Of a stretch of 64,000 nucleotides of DNA, positions 63,000 through 64,000 are shown piece by piece. Position numbers and translations under genes: made by a program. Each line of letters opens with the position of its first letter. The stretch's first letter is position 1. The stretch is from positions 20,448,957 to 20,512,956 of the forward strand of contig NC_092863.1 of assembly GCF_032062135.1 (NCBI RefSeq), written 5' to 3'. Source of the stretch: Pyxicephalus adspersus. Its lineage: Eukaryota; Chordata; Amphibia; Anura; Pyxicephalidae. The notes below the pieces were generated by a model, which saw nothing but the letters and a program-made list of their open reading frames with translations, made no database searches and had not been told where the DNA came from.

Positions 63000-63700
63000 A
63001 AAAAATTCTAAATTCCTTGTCATGTTTCCTTTAGCCCCCTCAGCTTAATAAAGCAAAGACCTCCAAGTTCAAATATTCCATTGCCATTTTAAGGTCTTCA
63101 AAGAACTGTTTCCTTGTAAATATTTTTCCATCGCCGGTCATGGTCTTGGGTCATTGCCTGTTCGTTCCTGTGCTAGGCAATGTGCTCTTTCTAATGCAAG
63201 CAGTAGAAGAGACCGTAAATCAAGGGCATTCATCAAATCTATTGGTAGGAAGGTAAAGAGATCTCAGCCTTTTAAACGCTCCGATACACCATTAAAACAT
63301 GTATTAGATCGACGGTTCTTATTTTTTAGATCTTCTAATTTCTCTTCCTGCGCCAAGAGGCATGTGGTCTGAGCAATCAGTTTATTTTTAGTCTCCATCA
63401 ATTCATCTTCTGAATTACTGACCCTCTGTTCCAGTTCCTCAACGCTCTTGGAGGTATTTGAAGGTATGTTCATTATTGCCTCTGGACTTCTGAAGTTTAT
63501 CAAATCATTTATCAAAAAATGGTAGAAGTGTCATGGAGACTTTTTCCACTGTGGCTTTTGCCTTCTGAGAGACCAATAGAGTAGTTCTAATCTGTGAATC
63601 CTCAAGGGGTTTTTAGGCAGATCTATCTGAGTTACGGGCCTATAGAGGAGTAAATACTACAGCAGGATCTGCTTTACCTGTTCCTTTGGATTCAGCTTTT
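63000..63700 (-). pseudogene. L1-type ORF1 fragment, minus strand
   Basis: The frame 63515-63264 encodes a coiled coil with heptad-like spacing ('VEELEQRVSNSEDELMETK') followed by the junction 'LEDLKNKNRRSNTCFNGVSE', which is the coiled-coil to RRM transition of L1 ORF1 RNA-binding proteins. Continuing toward 63000, frame-broken sequence would correspond to the RRM and C-terminal domain. It is opposite in direction to the ORF2 fragment next to it, so it is a separate insertion. Confidence 0.65.
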
Positions 63701-64000
63701 GTTCAAGATCTGTATCCCTGCACAGATAGTTGTTTCTCTATAAATGTATCCATTTTATTTGTAAAAGTTCACTTATAGTCTAACATGTTTTCTTTTCTCT
63801 CCCTTTTATTCCTAATAAAGGAACAGCTTGATCAGATTTTTGATATTAAGATCAACATTCCAGTTTAAGTAACCTCAGTTCAGGATCCCCCCCAGTCAAC
63901 CTCACAGTCAAATCGCACATCTCAGCATGATGACCAATATTTCCACAAAAGGGATATCCCAAAATTAGCCAATACAAAGCAATAGTTGGTATACACGTTA
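63701..64000. other. No gene recognised
   Basis: AT-rich; may be the 5' part of the minus-strand L1-type element. No frame or motif supports it. Confidence 0.35.

Overview
The window is a stretch of vertebrate nuclear DNA, almost certainly from an anuran amphibian (my inference: a neobatrachian or ranoid frog). It is AT-rich, exon-poor, and packed with frog/fish-type transposons: Tc1, CR1/Rex1- and L2-type LINEs, L1-Tx1, Ty3/Gypsy, hAT MITEs, TTAA-flanked MITEs and tRNA-like SINEs. It carries split genes with GT-AG introns. Nothing bacterial, viral or CRISPR-like is present. A 641-bp assembly gap lies at 3742-4382.

Two host genes are supported. (1) The first two coding exons of CACNB1 (voltage-gated calcium channel beta-1 subunit) lie on the minus strand at 30210-30296 and 28990-29073. 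I did not find exon 3 or later, so everything from 28989 down to the left edge appears to be CACNB1 intron 2, bloated by repeats. A possible alternative first exon, in the same reading phase, sits inside it at 10031-10150. (2) A complete six-exon RPL19 gene (60S ribosomal protein eL19, 197 aa) lies on the plus strand at 52245-57954, with a pyrimidine-rich TOP-like 5' end, all GT-AG splice sites and an AATAAA signal. The head-to-head CACNB1(-)/RPL19(+) order matches the human 17q12 neighbourhood. The space between the two start codons has been expanded to about 22 kb by transposons.

Layout. 1-1.5 kb: two broken Tc1-like transposases. 5.5-10.9 kb: SINE, TTAA MITEs, a Harbinger-like MITE and a 336-bp palindrome. 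15.5-19 kb: CR1/Rex1-type LINE carrying two nested DNA elements. 19.1-19.7 kb: Tc1 fragment. 20.7-25.55 kb: degenerate Ty3/Gypsy element with both LTRs and nested MITE, hAT and SINE insertions. 26.6-27.9 kb: unclassified repeat. 29-30.3 kb: CACNB1 5' exons. 30.6-31.7 kb: a local duplication and a hairpin cluster. 31.7-34.8 kb: minus-strand L2-type LINE with a 2A-like motif, a hAT insertion and a MITE-in-MITE. 37.4-38.8 kb: small Gypsy remnant. 39-41.7 kb: hairpin-forming MITEs and two hAT MITEs with target-site duplications. 43.5-45.3 kb: palindromic MITE and two degenerate tandem arrays. 45.8-51.7 kb: SINEs, TTAA MITEs and a hAT deletion derivative with a short transposase-like ORF. 52.2-58 kb: RPL19. 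58.4-64 kb: MITE, Tc1, and two L1-Tx1 fragments in opposite orientation.

There is no operon-like cooperation between genes. The most interesting content is the regulatory neighbourhood of CACNB1, the exactly delimited nested insertions, and several long hairpins. All identifications are by eye from translated motifs and recognised repeat signatures; no database search was possible.
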